A DNA stretch of 64,000 nt from Staphylococcus marylandisciuri. Lineage in GTDB: Bacteria; Bacillota; Bacilli; Staphylococcales; Staphylococcaceae. This document shows, in pieces, positions 53,519-64,000 of the stretch; within the stretch, counting starts at the first letter, position 1; the number at the start of each line of letters is the position of its first letter. The notes under the pieces were generated by a model. That model was not told the DNA's origin. It saw only the letters and a program-made list of their open reading frames with translations, and searched no databases. The translations under genes were made by a program, and so were the position numbers. The DNA is taken from positions 43,401-107,400 of the forward strand of contig NZ_JAOPKZ010000011.1 in NCBI RefSeq assembly GCF_025519785.1, read 5' to 3'.

Positions 53519-53645
53519 ATCGTGATTTCTGTCGACAATCCTGCTGTTGGGATGCCGTTGATCGGTTTCCCAGAGCACAGAATCTTTATGTCTCAACCTC
53601 TAGGGGGATGCTCGGTTAGAGTGCAATTATTATTGTTCTTAAACC

Positions 53646-55034
53646 TTAACTTTCTTGTGTGGATAGCTCATCATAATGTTTACTATTGTAAGTATTTTTA
53701 TCTAGGTGATGAGTGAGTTTAGCTGTCCCTGCACCAGCTAACATCGAATCATTGACATTCAGTGCAGTACGACCCATATCGATAAGGGGTTCAACTGAAA
53801 TGAGTACACCTGCTAACGCAACAGGTAAGTTGAGTGTTGAAAGCACGATGATAGAAGCGAACGTTGCGCCGCCACCCACACCAGCTACACCGAATGAACT
53901 GATAATGACGATGCCTATAACACTTAGTATAAATTGTAAATTAATATCTACGTGAGCGGCTGGAGCAACCATTATGGCAAGCATTGCTGGATAGATACCT
54001 GCACAGCCATTTTGACCTATCGAAAGACCAAAGGACGCTGAAAAGTTAGCTATACCATCAGGTACACCTAAACGTGCTTTTTGCGTCTGGATATTCAATG
54101 GCAATGAACCAGCGCTTGAGCGTGAAGTAAAGGCAAATAAGAGTACTTCTGCTGTCTTTTTGACAAATGTAACGGGGTTTAAACCGAGTCCAGCTACTAT
54201 AATGAGATGAATTATATACATCGCAATGAGTGCCACATAAGATGCAATTACGAATTTACCAAGTGTCCAAATCGCACTGAAATCACTAGTCGCTATAGTA
54301 TTAGCCATAATCGCTAAGATACCGTATGGTGTCAGACGCAATACGAAAGTCACGATCGCCATTACTATTGAATATACAGCGTCGATACCACGTTTGAGTA
54401 AATTGCCGTGATCAGGTTGTTTACGCATGACACGTAGGAATGCAAAACCGACGAATGCTGCAAAAATCACAACCGCGATAGTTGACGTTGTACGTTGTCC
54501 CGTAAAGTCTAAGAATGGATTAGAAGGTAATAATTCTAATATTTGTTGCGGTAGTGTATTAGCTGTCATATCTTTTGCTTGTTTGGCGATTTCACTGCCT
54601 CGTGAGTGTTCAGCACTACCTAGGTCAATGCTTGAAGCATCGAGGTGGAAAATGAGTGCTGATAATATACCGATAACAGAAGCTATTGCAACTGTCCCAA
54701 TTAGGAAAATAAAGATAAGTGTCCCAATTTTAGCGAACTTTTCACCAATTTTAATCTTAGTAAAAGCAGAAACTATAGAGACGAAGATGAGTGGAATAAC
54801 TATCATTTGAAGAAGTGATACATATCCATCTCCTACGATGCTAAACCAATCTGAAGTCTGCTTTGTCACGTGGGAATCCGCACCATAGATTAAATGAATA
54901 GCAACGCCAAATATGATACCTATTGCTAACGCAGAAAAAACACGTTTTGGGAACGAAACGTGCTTTCTAGCCATAACATTTAATCCGATGAGGAAAGCCA
55001 CGAGTATTATAATGTTAAGTATCGTTAATAACAT
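53646..55034 (-). CDS. tcyP: L-cystine/dicarboxylate-family sodium symporter TcyP
   Basis: This is a secondary transporter of the DAACS family that imports cystine in staphylococci. Its 462 residues have about eight helices and two re-entrant loops. The first serine-rich loop is LLFAFTSRSSAGSLPLNIQT, and the second region is GVAGVGGGATFASIIVLST. The N-terminus reads HVSFPKRVFSALAIGIIFGV. The end is hydrophilic (NKNTYNSKHYDELSTQES-like). It supplies sulfur for the same amino-acid network as the met operon. No CymR site could be assigned by eye. Confidence 0.88.
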   Translation of the reverse strand: MLLTILNIIILVAFLIGLNVMARKHVSFPKRVFSALAIGIIFGVAIHLIYGADSHVTKQTSDWFSIVGDGYVSLLQMIVIPLIFVSIVSAFTKIKIGEKFAKIGTLIFIFLIGTVAIASVIGILSALIFHLDASSIDLGSAEHSRGSEIAKQAKDMTANTLPQQILELLPSNPFLDFTGQRTTSTIAVVIFAAFVGFAFLRVMRKQPDHGNLLKRGIDAVYSIVMAIVTFVLRLTPYGILAIMANTIATSDFSAIWTLGKFVIASYVALIAMYIIHLIIVAGLGLNPVTFVKKTAEVLLFAFTSRSSAGSLPLNIQTQKARLGVPDGIANFSASFGLSIGQNGCAGIYPAMLAIMVAPAAHVDINLQFILSVIGIVIISSFGVAGVGGGATFASIIVLSTLNLPVALAGVLISVEPLIDMGRTALNVNDSMLAGAGTAKLTHHLDKNTYNSKHYDELSTQES

Positions 55035-55328
55035 ATAAACCCACGCTTTCTAATCTATTTGTGTTCATGTATAATTCCGATATACATACTAAGGATAATA
55101 CTTACAAATTATTTAATCAAGAAGAAATTTAAATATATATATTGAAGAGTAAGGCAGCGTTCAATGTTGACGGTGCTTTTAGTGCTATTCATTGAACAGG
55201 AATCCCATGCAGGGCTATGGGTCAAATTTAAATAGGACAATTGTTAATCTCACTAGAGTAGGTAATTGCTATTGTCTCTTCTAGCTTAGAAGAAAATAGG
55301 TACTAACTCTTGATAACGATTCACTTAG

Positions 55329-55520
55329 AGCCTGGGACATAAGTTCCCAAAAAAATTGCGAGAGGCTGAGACATAATGTAACGTCTCAGCCTCTTTCAGC
55401 ATATTGGCAGTAGAAGACTGATTTGAAAATGCGCTTGTATCAAGCTTTTTCAATTCTAGTCATCCTTGCCGGGGCGGGACAGAAATTTTTTTATTCAAAT
55501 TAGATTTCTGTCCCGCTCCC
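55329..55520 (-). repeat. Dispersed hairpin repeat, extended copy
   Basis: D-C-B-A in reverse orientation. The C hairpin is GAGGCTGAGACATAATG / ACGTCTCAGCCTC, and the A hairpin ends CTGTCCCGCTCCC with one arm changed to GGGACAGAAATTT. Confidence 0.85.
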
Positions 55521-55562
55521 TACTTTTTTATAATCAATACTTCATATTGAATGGCTTTGCTT

Positions 55563-55713
55563 TTCCACCCCCAACTCGCAGTGCTTGTAGAAACTGATGA
55601 ATCAGTTTCTTTGTGTTGGGGCCCACCCCAACTCGCAGTGCTTGTTGAAACTGGTTTACCAGTTTCTCTTTGTTGGGGCCCCTGCTCAAATCCTAAACGC
55701 TTTTGTCCCGACC
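55563..55713 (-). repeat. Second repeat family, tandem pair (reverse)
   Basis: CCACCCCCAACTCGCAGTGC, then AAACTGATGAATCAGTTTC. GGGGCCCACCCCAACTCGCA follows with AAACTGGTTTACCAGTTTC, ending GGGGCCCCTGCTC. AAACTG/CAGTTT form a short hairpin in each unit, with complementary changes that keep pairing. Confidence 0.75.
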
Positions 55714-55850
55714 TCTAGTGGTGAGATAGTGGGGTAATGGAAGAATATCGCAGGAGTTCGTAAAAGAGAGAAATATAGAAAAGAGGGACTAAGACAATTA
55801 GTTAAAATAGGCTTTGGTCTCAGTCCCTCTATAGATGAGTTATGTTCTTA

Positions 55851-56843
55851 TTAAAGATTAAACAGACGCGCGAAGAACCCTTTTTTCTCTTCTCTAGGCT
55901 GAGCCAGAGGAGAAGACTTGTGAGTAGATGTAGCAGTATGAGTCTCCTCTACTGTATCCTCTTGGCTAGTTGAAGGGGTCTGTGAAGTTTTATCGTTCTG
56001 ATTAGCTGTATGCTCTGATTGTGCGGCTGCTTCTCCTGATGTAGATGTTTGCCCCTTGTTAGCTGTTGCTGCTGTCTCTGTATTCGTTTGTGTAGATGCG
56101 TTAAATTGCGGCGTTCCTTCTGATTTAATAGCTGACGTTGAAGTCGAGTTATGATTGGCTTTAGAATTATCGTCAGTTGAGACTTGCGTTACTTCTTCTT
56201 GGGTAGTGTTATCTTCTGTTTTAGCTTGGGACGCTGGAGTAGCGGTCTGTGGTGTGGCTGATTGAGATAGTTTCTTCTGGTCCTCTAATAATTGAGAAGC
56301 AGTTTTAGTAAATTCGCTTTGTTCTTTATGTATTTTCTGCAAATCATCTTGTGCCGTTTTGATACTATCCGTGGAAGTTTGAATGTCTTTAAGAGACTTC
56401 GTATTATCATCTAGTTTAGCTGTAATTTGATTCTGAAGTTCTTTTAATTCACTTTGTTGCTGATGGACTTGATTGATCATTTGACCTAGCATATGACGTT
56501 CATCGCGCATTTGTTGAATTTCTGTGCGCAGTTCGTCTATTAAATGAGAGACATTTTGATCTGTAGGAAGTTGATTGTCGTCATCTTTAACGATAACTTG
56601 CAGAAAATCTTTTTCTTTTTCAAGTTCTTCGAAAGCTAGATCATAGCTATTAGTTTCTTTGACTTTCTCCGCTATATCTTTGAAAAGATCAATATCATCT
56701 TCCTTGAAATCAGTAGCTTCTCTACCGCGATATTCTGTCTTGTTTAAATGATAGCCACGCTCTTCTAGATGTTGGACGATTTTACGAACTTGTTTCTCAC
56801 TGAGTTCAACGCGTTGAGCAAATTCTTTAGTTAACATAGACAC
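55851..56843 (-). CDS. HTH and coiled-coil protein (DUF536-like)
   Basis: This 330-residue protein has an N-terminal helix-turn-helix (LTKEFAQRVELSEKQVRKIV). A long coiled coil runs from about 85 to 190 (LIDELRTEIQQMRDERHMLG...). A low-complexity Ser/Thr/Gln-rich region covers about 195-310, and the C-terminus is short, basic and aromatic (EEKKGFFARLFNL), possibly membrane-touching. The layout recalls KfrA- or nucleoid-type proteins. It stands alone; function unknown. Confidence 0.72.
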   Translation of the reverse strand: MSMLTKEFAQRVELSEKQVRKIVQHLEERGYHLNKTEYRGREATDFKEDDIDLFKDIAEKVKETNSYDLAFEELEKEKDFLQVIVKDDDNQLPTDQNVSHLIDELRTEIQQMRDERHMLGQMINQVHQQQSELKELQNQITAKLDDNTKSLKDIQTSTDSIKTAQDDLQKIHKEQSEFTKTASQLLEDQKKLSQSATPQTATPASQAKTEDNTTQEEVTQVSTDDNSKANHNSTSTSAIKSEGTPQFNASTQTNTETAATANKGQTSTSGEAAAQSEHTANQNDKTSQTPSTSQEDTVEETHTATSTHKSSPLAQPREEKKGFFARLFNL

Positions 56844-56966
56844 GTTTCCTTTCGTAGAAAAATACTAGGTTTTACACTGACCTCTGTCTGCGGTAAGTGA
56901 AACCTCAGTCTTACCTCTATGTTAGTTTAAAACGTTTAAGCTATGATTTCAAGTGCATTAGAGAGA

Positions 56967-57638
56967 CTAATGTGTAGTTTTACGTAACTTCATCTGTTCT
57001 AACAGCTGATAAATAATCGTTCGCGGTATCTTATTAGCGAATACGTATTTAAGTATGTAATTTGATTTGACACTTGTGCCGTAAATATCTTTTGAGAGTT
57101 CAATATTAGGTTTTATATACAAATCTTTAGCTACTGAAGAGGTTTCATTTTTTAAACTCGGTCTAACGTAATCAATTTCATGTTGTTTCCTGAAACCGTG
57201 GTTTTGTAGAAATTCTTGTCGGTGATGAATAGCAGTTTGAGTTTCTTCATCTGGATCTTCAGGTTCTTTTGGTACCTCAAACATAATAAAGTTAACATCT
57301 CGTTCATGTACTTGATTAGATAGCTTGTTAATTTCGCTTTTTACTTCTTCAAGCGTGTCGTCCATTAGCTGGTCGTGATGCGGTACATTTTTTGCTATGA
57401 GGTAAATTAAGAAAGAAGAATTAGTTGTTGCCTCATAGTGCGCTGTCGCTAAACTCACTACCTCATCATTTTCAATCCCGACTAAAAAAATATAATCATC
57501 TTTAGTGTACTTATTCTCTAAAGATTGTTTAAATATTTTTGAGTCTTCATAGAGAGATATATTTAACTTTTCGTCGTACAACGATAATGCCTCGGCAAAT
57601 AAAGGTTCTTGGCTCGATTTAACTAATTGAAACTCCAT
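56967..57638 (-). CDS. GNAT-like acetyltransferase
   Basis: The start is ATG 57638 (MEFQLVKSSQEPLFAEALSL) with GGAGGGGGAG upstream; a longer frame from 57659 contains that site. The 223 residues show a GNAT-like layout (DDYIFLVGIENDEVVSLATA, RQEFLQNHGFRKQHEIDYVR), though the acetyl-CoA loop is not clear. Substrate unknown. Confidence 0.6.
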   Translation of the reverse strand: MEFQLVKSSQEPLFAEALSLYDEKLNISLYEDSKIFKQSLENKYTKDDYIFLVGIENDEVVSLATAHYEATTNSSFLIYLIAKNVPHHDQLMDDTLEEVKSEINKLSNQVHERDVNFIMFEVPKEPEDPDEETQTAIHHRQEFLQNHGFRKQHEIDYVRPSLKNETSSVAKDLYIKPNIELSKDIYGTSVKSNYILKYVFANKIPRTIIYQLLEQMKLRKTTH

Positions 57639-57752
57639 GTTACTCCCCCTCCCAATCATATAATCTTTAAGCTCGTATCGATATAAATAGGGTGTATGTC
57701 AAGAATAATCTATTTTTTTAGCCACGCCAACATTAAATTAAATAAAAAACCA

Positions 57753-57789
57753 ACACGAAGTCATACTCAAGGGTAGAACTCAGTGTTGG
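57753..57789 (-). terminator. Weak hairpin between GNAT and stress genes
   Basis: CCAACAC and GTGTTGG arms have a long loop. The minus strand then reads TTTTTTATTT, so it probably ends the stress-protein transcript. Confidence 0.45.
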
Positions 57790-57951
57790 CAAGTGATAGA
57801 TACTTATGGAAATTCAATTATTAGTTCGGGTTTAGCGCATCTACGTCTTAACAAAAGAAGGCGGCTCCTTAAATCGTAATTAAACGATCGTGTTCTAATC
57901 TTATTGCTCATCTCTATTCCCTAATATGACAGATAGCGACTTAAATAATTT

Positions 57952-58377
57952 TTAAGACTTAGGGCCTTCAGACTCTTCAGCGTAGTGCTCGTCTTTTCTT
58001 TGATCATTGACTTCTTCGTCATTATAAGCTGCGTTGTTATCTTCAACTTCTCTGTGATTTGATTCGTCTTTAGAAGCAACTAAAATTAACTTATCATCAA
58101 GAATAGCTTCTTTGTAACGTTTTTCTTCTTCTTCACTTAAGTGGTAGTTTGCTAATACAGCTTGTTCTGAATCTTCCCCTGTAAGCATCTTTGCCATTGC
58201 ATCGCTAAATGTGCCACTTGTAACGATTAAACTAATTTCAGAGTCGTGAATGCGCTCATCCTTTAACTTTGTACGGCTTAACACAGTTAATTCATAGTCT
58301 TCATAGCCTTCAGAATGCTTCTTATCAATTTCATTAAATAGCTCGTCTGTGTTTTCAACAATTTTAAATTCTGTCAT
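57952..58377 (-). CDS. General stress protein (YflT/GspM-type)
   Basis: This 141-residue acidic soluble protein has the heat-induced stress protein domain at the N-terminus (ENTDELFNEIDKKHSEGYED, YELTVLSRTKLKD). Its tail is disordered, Glu/Asp/Asn-rich and ends EESEGPKS. GGAGGGAA precedes the ATG. A good SigB promoter upstream supports membership of the general stress regulon. Molecular function unknown. Confidence 0.85.
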   Translation of the reverse strand: MTEFKIVENTDELFNEIDKKHSEGYEDYELTVLSRTKLKDERIHDSEISLIVTSGTFSDAMAKMLTGEDSEQAVLANYHLSEEEEKRYKEAILDDKLILVASKDESNHREVEDNNAAYNDEEVNDQRKDEHYAEESEGPKS

Positions 58378-58421
58378 AGCAAATTCCCTCCATCTTTCTG
58401 GGCGAAGTAATTATAGAACTT

Positions 58422-58447
58422 TTACCCTTAATCTAGAAATAACAAAC
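58422..58447 (-). promoter_or_regulatory. SigB promoter of the general stress gene
   Basis: On the minus strand GTTTGT and GGGTAA are 14 nt apart, close to the SigB consensus GTTTAA-N14-GGGTAT. It lies about 45 nt before the start codon of the stress protein. Confidence 0.8.
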
Positions 58448-58581
58448 GTTTCACTTATATTATATAACTTTTAGAAAAGCTAGACAAACTCCTGCGTGTT
58501 AGGGAGGAGAGTGTTCTCTAATTAGTTAGAGACCTGAAATAGAGTTGATTATTTAGAATATTGAGTATACTTTCAGTGATA

Positions 58582-58610
58582 TTGAAAAAAACCCGCAAAT
58601 TTGCTATTAT
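58582..58610 (+). promoter_or_regulatory. SigA promoter of xpt-pbuX-guaBA
   Basis: TTGAAA and TATTAT are exactly 17 nt apart, about 20 nt upstream of the riboswitch aptamer. Confidence 0.8.
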
Positions 58611-58628
58611 CAGTTAATAATTTATTTA

Positions 58629-58698
58629 ACTCATATAATCTAAAGAATATGGCTTTAGAAGTTTCTACCATGTTGCCAGAAACAACGTGACTATGAGT
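58629..58698 (+). promoter_or_regulatory. Guanine riboswitch (purine class)
   Basis: P1 arms ACTCAT/ATGAGT enclose the purine aptamer core: TATAATC, ATATGG, AAGTTTCTACC and the discriminating C at 58691 in GACTATG, which indicates guanine (U would indicate adenine). The antiterminator ACTCATAG at 58864-58871 can pair with CTATGAGT of P1 (58691-58698). Guanine binding therefore frees the terminator. Confidence 0.93.
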
Positions 58699-58873
58699 AA
58701 CAATTCAATACATCTTTAATGGCGTTCACTTTGAATTACACTATCCAACCAAGTATCTAGCTCCTTATCCCCTTTTAAGATACAGAATTAAGACAAGTTG
58801 GCTTATTGAGGGTTTCAACGAATAGGTAACAAGGTGGAAGTAGACGCATTGTATTGCAAGTTAACTCATAGTT

Positions 58874-58904
58874 CCTAAATTTCGATATTTAGGGATTTTT
58901 TTGT
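58874..58904 (+). terminator. Riboswitch-controlled terminator before xpt
   Basis: CCTAAAT and ATTTAGG stem followed by a T run (ATTTTTTTG), next to the antiterminator strand. Confidence 0.8.
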
Positions 58905-58926
58905 ACTTAAAATAGGAGGGTATAAA

Positions 58927-59505
58927 GTGAACTTGTTGCAAGAAAAAGTAAAGGAAGACGGCGTCGTTATCGATGAGAAGATTCTCAAAGTCGATGGCTT
59001 CCTAAACCATCAAATCGATGCCGATTTAATGTGGGAGATAGGTCAAACATTCTACCAACAATTTAAGGATGAGGAGATTACTAAGATATTAACCATTGAG
59101 GCTTCAGGTATCGCGCCTGCTATTATGGTGGCTAAACGTTTTGGAGTGCCATGTTTGTTTGCTAAGAAAGCGAAACCGAGCACGTTAACTCAAGGTGCAT
59201 ACTCAACAGATATACACTCTTTTACTAAAAATAAAACGTCTCATGTGATGATATCTGAAGAATTCCTTAACGCCAATGACCGCGTACTTATCATAGATGA
59301 CTTCCTTGCTAATGGAGACGCCTCACTCGGTCTAAATGAGTTAGTTCAACAAGCAAATGCTACTACAGTTGGTGTGGGGATTGTTATTGAAAAAGCATTT
59401 CAAGCCGGGCGCCAAAAATTGAATGAAGCCGGTCTTAAAGTTTCATCTTTGTGTGAAGTTGCATCGTTAGCTGGAAACAAAGTGACGCTAGTAGGTGAAG
59501 CTTAA
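58927..59505 (+). CDS. xpt: Xanthine phosphoribosyltransferase
   Basis: This purine salvage enzyme converts xanthine and PRPP to XMP. Its 192 residues carry the PRPP loop VLIIDDFLANGDAS (about 118-131). The N-terminus reads MNLLQEKVKEDGVVID. GTG start with AGGAGGG. It is the first gene after the guanine riboswitch; its stop abuts the pbuX start. Confidence 0.96.
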   Translation: MNLLQEKVKEDGVVIDEKILKVDGFLNHQIDADLMWEIGQTFYQQFKDEEITKILTIEASGIAPAIMVAKRFGVPCLFAKKAKPSTLTQGAYSTDIHSFTKNKTSHVMISEEFLNANDRVLIIDDFLANGDASLGLNELVQQANATTVGVGIVIEKAFQAGRQKLNEAGLKVSSLCEVASLAGNKVTLVGEA

Positions 59506-60777
59506 ATGGTTAGAAATTTCATCTTAAGTGTTCAACATCTATTAGCCATGTATGCTGGAGCAATTCTAGTACCTATTATCGTGGGTAAAAGCTTACATTT
59601 CAACGCTGAAGACATTGCTTTTCTCGTCACGGTAGATATATTTATGTGCGGTGTAGCGACTTTTCTTCAAGTGTGGAAGGGCACTGGGACAGGTCTACCT
59701 ATCGTCCTCGGTTGTACCTTTACGGCCGTAGCACCAATGATACTCATCGGACAAACACAAGGCATCAGTAACTTATATGGTTCACTCTTCCTATCTGGAA
59801 TCCTTGTAGTGCTGATTGCTCCGTTCTTCTCATTCTTGGTGAAGTTCTTTCCTCCGGTCGTAACGGGCAGTGTAGTGACGATTATAGGAATTAATTTAAT
59901 GCCTGTAGCCATGAACTATTTAGCTGGTGGCGAGGGTGCGAAAGATTACGGTGATGGACGAAATCTCATCTTAGGTTTAGTTACGTTAATTATCATATTA
60001 ATCCTTCAACGCTTCACTACAGGTTTCCTGAAATCGATTGCTATCTTAATAGGGCTTGTGCTTGGCACGATTATTGCAGCTTGCTGTGGTATTGTTGATA
60101 CCGGTCAAGTAGCACAAGCGCATTGGTTTGCGCTACCACAACCGTTCAGGTTCACGGGCTTTAGTTTCGATTTAGGTGCTACACTCGTCTTCTTTATTGT
60201 AGCTCTTGTAAGCCTTATTGAGTCGACTGGTGTCTATCATGCGTTGAGTGAAATCACCGGTAAGAAGTTAGAACGCAAAGATTTGCGTAAGGGTTACACT
60301 GCGGAAGGTCTAGCGATTATACTAGGCTCAATCTTTAACGCATTTCCTTACACTGCATATTCACAAAATGTCGGGCTCGTCTCTTTATCAGGAGCGAAGA
60401 AGAATAATGTCATCTACGGCATGGTAATTCTGCTCATTATATGTGGGTGTCTTCCTAAGTTAGGCGCCTTAGCTAATATGATTCCATTACCTGTGTTAGG
60501 CGGGGCGATGATTGCGATGTTTGGAATGGTAATGGCCTATGGCGTCACGATACTCGGTAATAGTGATTTTAAAAATCAAAACAACTTGCTCGTTATCGCC
60601 ATTTCGGTAGGTCTTGGGGCAGGCATAAGCGCAGTACCGCAAGCCTTTAAATCCCTCGGAGAGCACTTCTCTTGGCTCACTCAAAATGGCATAGTTATCG
60701 GAGCTCTAACAGCAATTATCTTAAATTTCTTTTTTAATGGTATAAAGTATCAACAAAAGCAAGAAGATATGAAATAA
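59506..60777 (+). CDS. pbuX: Xanthine permease
   Basis: This NCS2-family purine permease has 423 residues and about 12-14 helices. Family signatures are GGAMIAMFGMVMAYGV and NAFPYTAYSQNVGLVSLSGA. It brings xanthine in for Xpt. It begins directly after the xpt stop, so it is translationally coupled. Confidence 0.95.
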   Translation: MVRNFILSVQHLLAMYAGAILVPIIVGKSLHFNAEDIAFLVTVDIFMCGVATFLQVWKGTGTGLPIVLGCTFTAVAPMILIGQTQGISNLYGSLFLSGILVVLIAPFFSFLVKFFPPVVTGSVVTIIGINLMPVAMNYLAGGEGAKDYGDGRNLILGLVTLIIILILQRFTTGFLKSIAILIGLVLGTIIAACCGIVDTGQVAQAHWFALPQPFRFTGFSFDLGATLVFFIVALVSLIESTGVYHALSEITGKKLERKDLRKGYTAEGLAIILGSIFNAFPYTAYSQNVGLVSLSGAKKNNVIYGMVILLIICGCLPKLGALANMIPLPVLGGAMIAMFGMVMAYGVTILGNSDFKNQNNLLVIAISVGLGAGISAVPQAFKSLGEHFSWLTQNGIVIGALTAIILNFFFNGIKYQQKQEDMK

Positions 60778-60793
60778 TAAAGCTATACTATAA

Positions 60794-62278
<1,485 letters not shown>

Positions 62279-62307
62279 GTTAGTTAATTAAAGGAGATCT
62301 AATTGTT

Positions 62308-63849
62308 ATGGATATAGCGAACGAGCAAGAGCTCATACTTGTCTTAGATTTCGGCAGTCAGTACAATCAACTCATTACACGTCGCATCCGTGAGATGGGC
62401 GTGTACAGTGAGTTACATGATCACGAGATATCAATAGAAGAAATCAAAGCAATGAACCCTAAAGGTATCATCTTGTCAGGGGGACCTAATTCAGTTTATG
62501 CTGAAGATTCGTTCACGATAGACCCAGCTATTTACGACTTAGGTATTCCCATCTTAGGTATTTGTTACGGCATGCAACTGACGACAAAGCTGCTCGGTGG
62601 TAGGGTTGAACGTGCTAATCAACGGGAATATGGCAAAGCGATTATTAATGCTAAATCTGACAAATTGTTCTTCGGTTTGCCTGAAGAACAAACTGTCTGG
62701 ATGAGCCATTCAGATAAAGTGATTGACATTCCAGAAGGTTTTGAAGTTATCGCGGATAGTCCTAGTACGAATTATGCAGCTATTGAAGACAAATCACGTC
62801 GTATATATGGTGTGCAGTTCCATCCGGAGGTACGTCATACAGAGTATGGTAATGATCTATTACGTAACTTTGTTCGTCGCGTATGTGAATGCACAGGTGA
62901 GTGGACGATGGAAAACTTTATCGAGTTGGAAATTGAGAAGATTCGAGAACAAGTCGGTGACCGTCATGTGCTATGCGCAATGAGCGGCGGTGTGGATTCA
63001 TCTGTTGTAGCAGTATTGTTACATAAAGCGATCGGTGACCAATTAACTTGTATTTTCGTCGACCATGGTCTATTGCGTAAAGGTGAAGGCAATATGGTTA
63101 TGGAACAATTCGGTGAAGGGTTTAATATGAATATCATTCGCGTGAATGCGCAAGAGCGGTTTATGAAAAAATTAGAAGGTGTATCCGATCCTGAGAAGAA
63201 ACGTAAAATTATCGGTAATGAATTCGTGTACGTCTTTGATGATGAAGCGGCTAAATTAAAAAATGTCGACTTTTTAGCTCAAGGTACACTTTACACTGAC
63301 GTGATTGAATCTGGAACGAAGACAGCTCAAACGATCAAATCGCACCATAATGTAGGCGGTCTACCGGAAGACATGGAATTCGAATTGATTGAACCGATAA
63401 ATACATTATTTAAAGACGAAGTTCGAGAGTTAGGAATTGAGCTAGGTATACCGGAACATCTCGTCTGGAGACAGCCTTTCCCAGGTCCAGGTCTCGGTAT
63501 TCGTGTTCTAGGAGAAATAACAGAAGATAAATTAGAAATCGTACGTGAATCAGATGCGATTCTACGTGAAGTGATACGTGAAGAAGGTCTTGAACGTGAT
63601 ATTTGGCAATACTTCACTGTGCTACCAGGTATTCAATCTGTCGGAGTAATGGGCGATTATCGTACGTATGACCATACGGTTGGTATTCGCGCAGTAACTT
63701 CTATTGATGGTATGACAAGTGACTTTGCTCGTATCGATTGGGATGTCTTACAAAAGATTTCAAATCGCATCGTCAATGAAGTAGATCATGTCAATCGTGT
63801 TGTATATGATGTGACATCTAAGCCACCAAGTACCATAGAGTGGGAATGA
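62308..63849 (+). CDS. guaA: GMP synthase (glutamine-hydrolysing)
   Basis: This enzyme converts XMP to GMP using glutamine and ATP. The N-terminal glutaminase has nucleophile Cys in LGICYGMQL and the His/Glu pair in [10 protein letters not shown]. The ATP-pyrophosphatase P-loop is [15 protein letters not shown], and the C-terminal dimer domain ends [10 protein letters not shown]. The 513 residues are normal. Last gene of the riboswitch operon. Confidence 0.98.
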   Translation: MDIANEQELILVLDFGSQYNQLITRRIREMGVYSELHDHEISIEEIKAMNPKGIILSGGPNSVYAEDSFTIDPAIYDLGIPILGICYGMQLTTKLLGGRVERANQREYGKAIINAKSDKLFFGLPEEQTVWMSHSDKVIDIPEGFEVIADSPSTNYAAIEDKSRRIYGVQFHPEVRHTEYGNDLLRNFVRRVCECTGEWTMENFIELEIEKIREQVGDRHVLCAMSGGVDSSVVAVLLHKAIGDQLTCIFVDHGLLRKGEGNMVMEQFGEGFNMNIIRVNAQERFMKKLEGVSDPEKKRKIIGNEFVYVFDDEAAKLKNVDFLAQGTLYTDVIESGTKTAQTIKSHHNVGGLPEDMEFELIEPINTLFKDEVRELGIELGIPEHLVWRQPFPGPGLGIRVLGEITEDKLEIVRESDAILREVIREEGLERDIWQYFTVLPGIQSVGVMGDYRTYDHTVGIRAVTSIDGMTSDFARIDWDVLQKISNRIVNEVDHVNRVVYDVTSKPPSTIEWE

Positions 63850-63875
63850 CATAAAAGTGTGATAAAAGAGCTAGA

Positions 63876-63911
63876 AGAGGCTGGGACATAAAGATCTTTG
63901 ATTAGAGAGAA
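63876..63911 (+). repeat. Partial dispersed repeat (C/D module)
   Basis: GAGGCTGGGACATAAAGATC then TTTGATTAGAGAGAATAAG is a truncated C/D part of the main repeat, directly after guaA. Confidence 0.65.
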
Positions 63912-63912
63912 T

Positions 63913-63953
63913 AAGGCAATTTCTATTGTAATAATACAGAAATTGCCTTTTTT
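63913..63953 (+). terminator. Terminator of the gua operon
   Basis: AAGGCAATTTCT and AGAAATTGCCTT form a perfect 12-bp stem followed by TTTT. Confidence 0.9.
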
Positions 63954-64000
63954 ACTATTATTTTGACTATAGTTAGCTCGTTGAGCTACTACTTTTCTTA

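Larger units (their letters stand above)
55035..55850. other. Repeat-rich intergenic region
   Basis: It holds the tcyP promoter region, one extended hairpin repeat (55329-55520) and a second-family tandem (55563-55713). No gene is supported. Confidence 0.6.

Noticed and set aside
156..55520. Regular dispersed repeats as a CRISPR array
   Set aside because: Copies are kilobases apart, in both orientations and of varying length, with no spacers and no cas genes.

Overview
The window is chromosomal DNA of a low-GC Firmicute, almost certainly a non-aureus Staphylococcus. Three things point there. The gene order (met operon, parB, mscS, DUF951, ychF, rpsF-ssb-rpsR, ahpCF, nfrA, tcyP, xpt-pbuX-guaB-guaA) is the known staphylococcal backbone. 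The protein sequences are staphylococcal in character. Remnants of IS431/IS257-type elements are present. I cannot name the species from sequence alone.

Layout. 1-5 kb: a DHA2-type drug efflux pump, then a BraRS/NsaRS-like two-component system with no ABC transporter beside it, then about 1.2 kb of gene-poor DNA. 5-15 kb: a stand-alone sulfite-reductase-type flavoprotein, then a cyclase-family gene at the end of a metI-metC-metF-metE operon with overlapping reading frames and a Met T-box leader. 15-22.6 kb: parB, a LytTR/DUF3021 pair, mscS-DUF951-ychF, a secreted GH25 muramidase, and the rpsF-ssb-rpsR operon. 22.5-33.3 kb: decayed mobile DNA inserted at the 3' end of rpsR. A phage-inducible-island-like element (22539-31472) is bounded by a 16-bp direct repeat. 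It carries an Abi/HEPN gene, a broken integrase, a broken second HEPN gene, a divergent repressor/Cro switch, a small-protein operon and a primase stub, but no replication or packaging genes. It is followed by what looks like the left end of a second, tandem island (KilA-N pseudogene, small membrane protein, 3' end of a related integrase). 33-36 kb: IS200-like and IS6-like remnants and a NERD protein. 36-49 kb: a Ktr/Trk potassium transporter subunit, small membrane proteins, a LysE exporter, a lipoprotein, PerR-type ahpC-ahpF, a large KatE-type catalase, and a divergent double-HxlR regulator/pirin pair. 49-50.3 kb: a broken bacteriocin-like peptide with a small membrane partner, plus transposase debris. 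50-58 kb: an FAH-family hydratase, nfrA, the tcyP cystine transporter, a coiled-coil HTH protein, a GNAT-like protein and a general stress protein; nfrA and the stress gene have matching SigB-type promoters. 58.5-64 kb: the guanine-riboswitch-controlled xpt-pbuX-guaB-guaA operon.

Two dispersed intergenic repeat families mark nearly every gene-poor gap. The main one is a modular hairpin element of up to about 200 bp, whose smallest copy is a near-perfect 53-nt stem-loop. The second is a GGGGCCCC-centred, GTTGGGGTGG-rich element. The main candidates for follow-up are the tandem rpsR islands with two HEPN-type defence genes and an uncharacterised small-protein operon, the modular hairpin repeats, a near-consensus parS site inside the flavoprotein gene about 10 kb from parB, the bacteriocin-like remnant and the tandem double-HxlR regulator.
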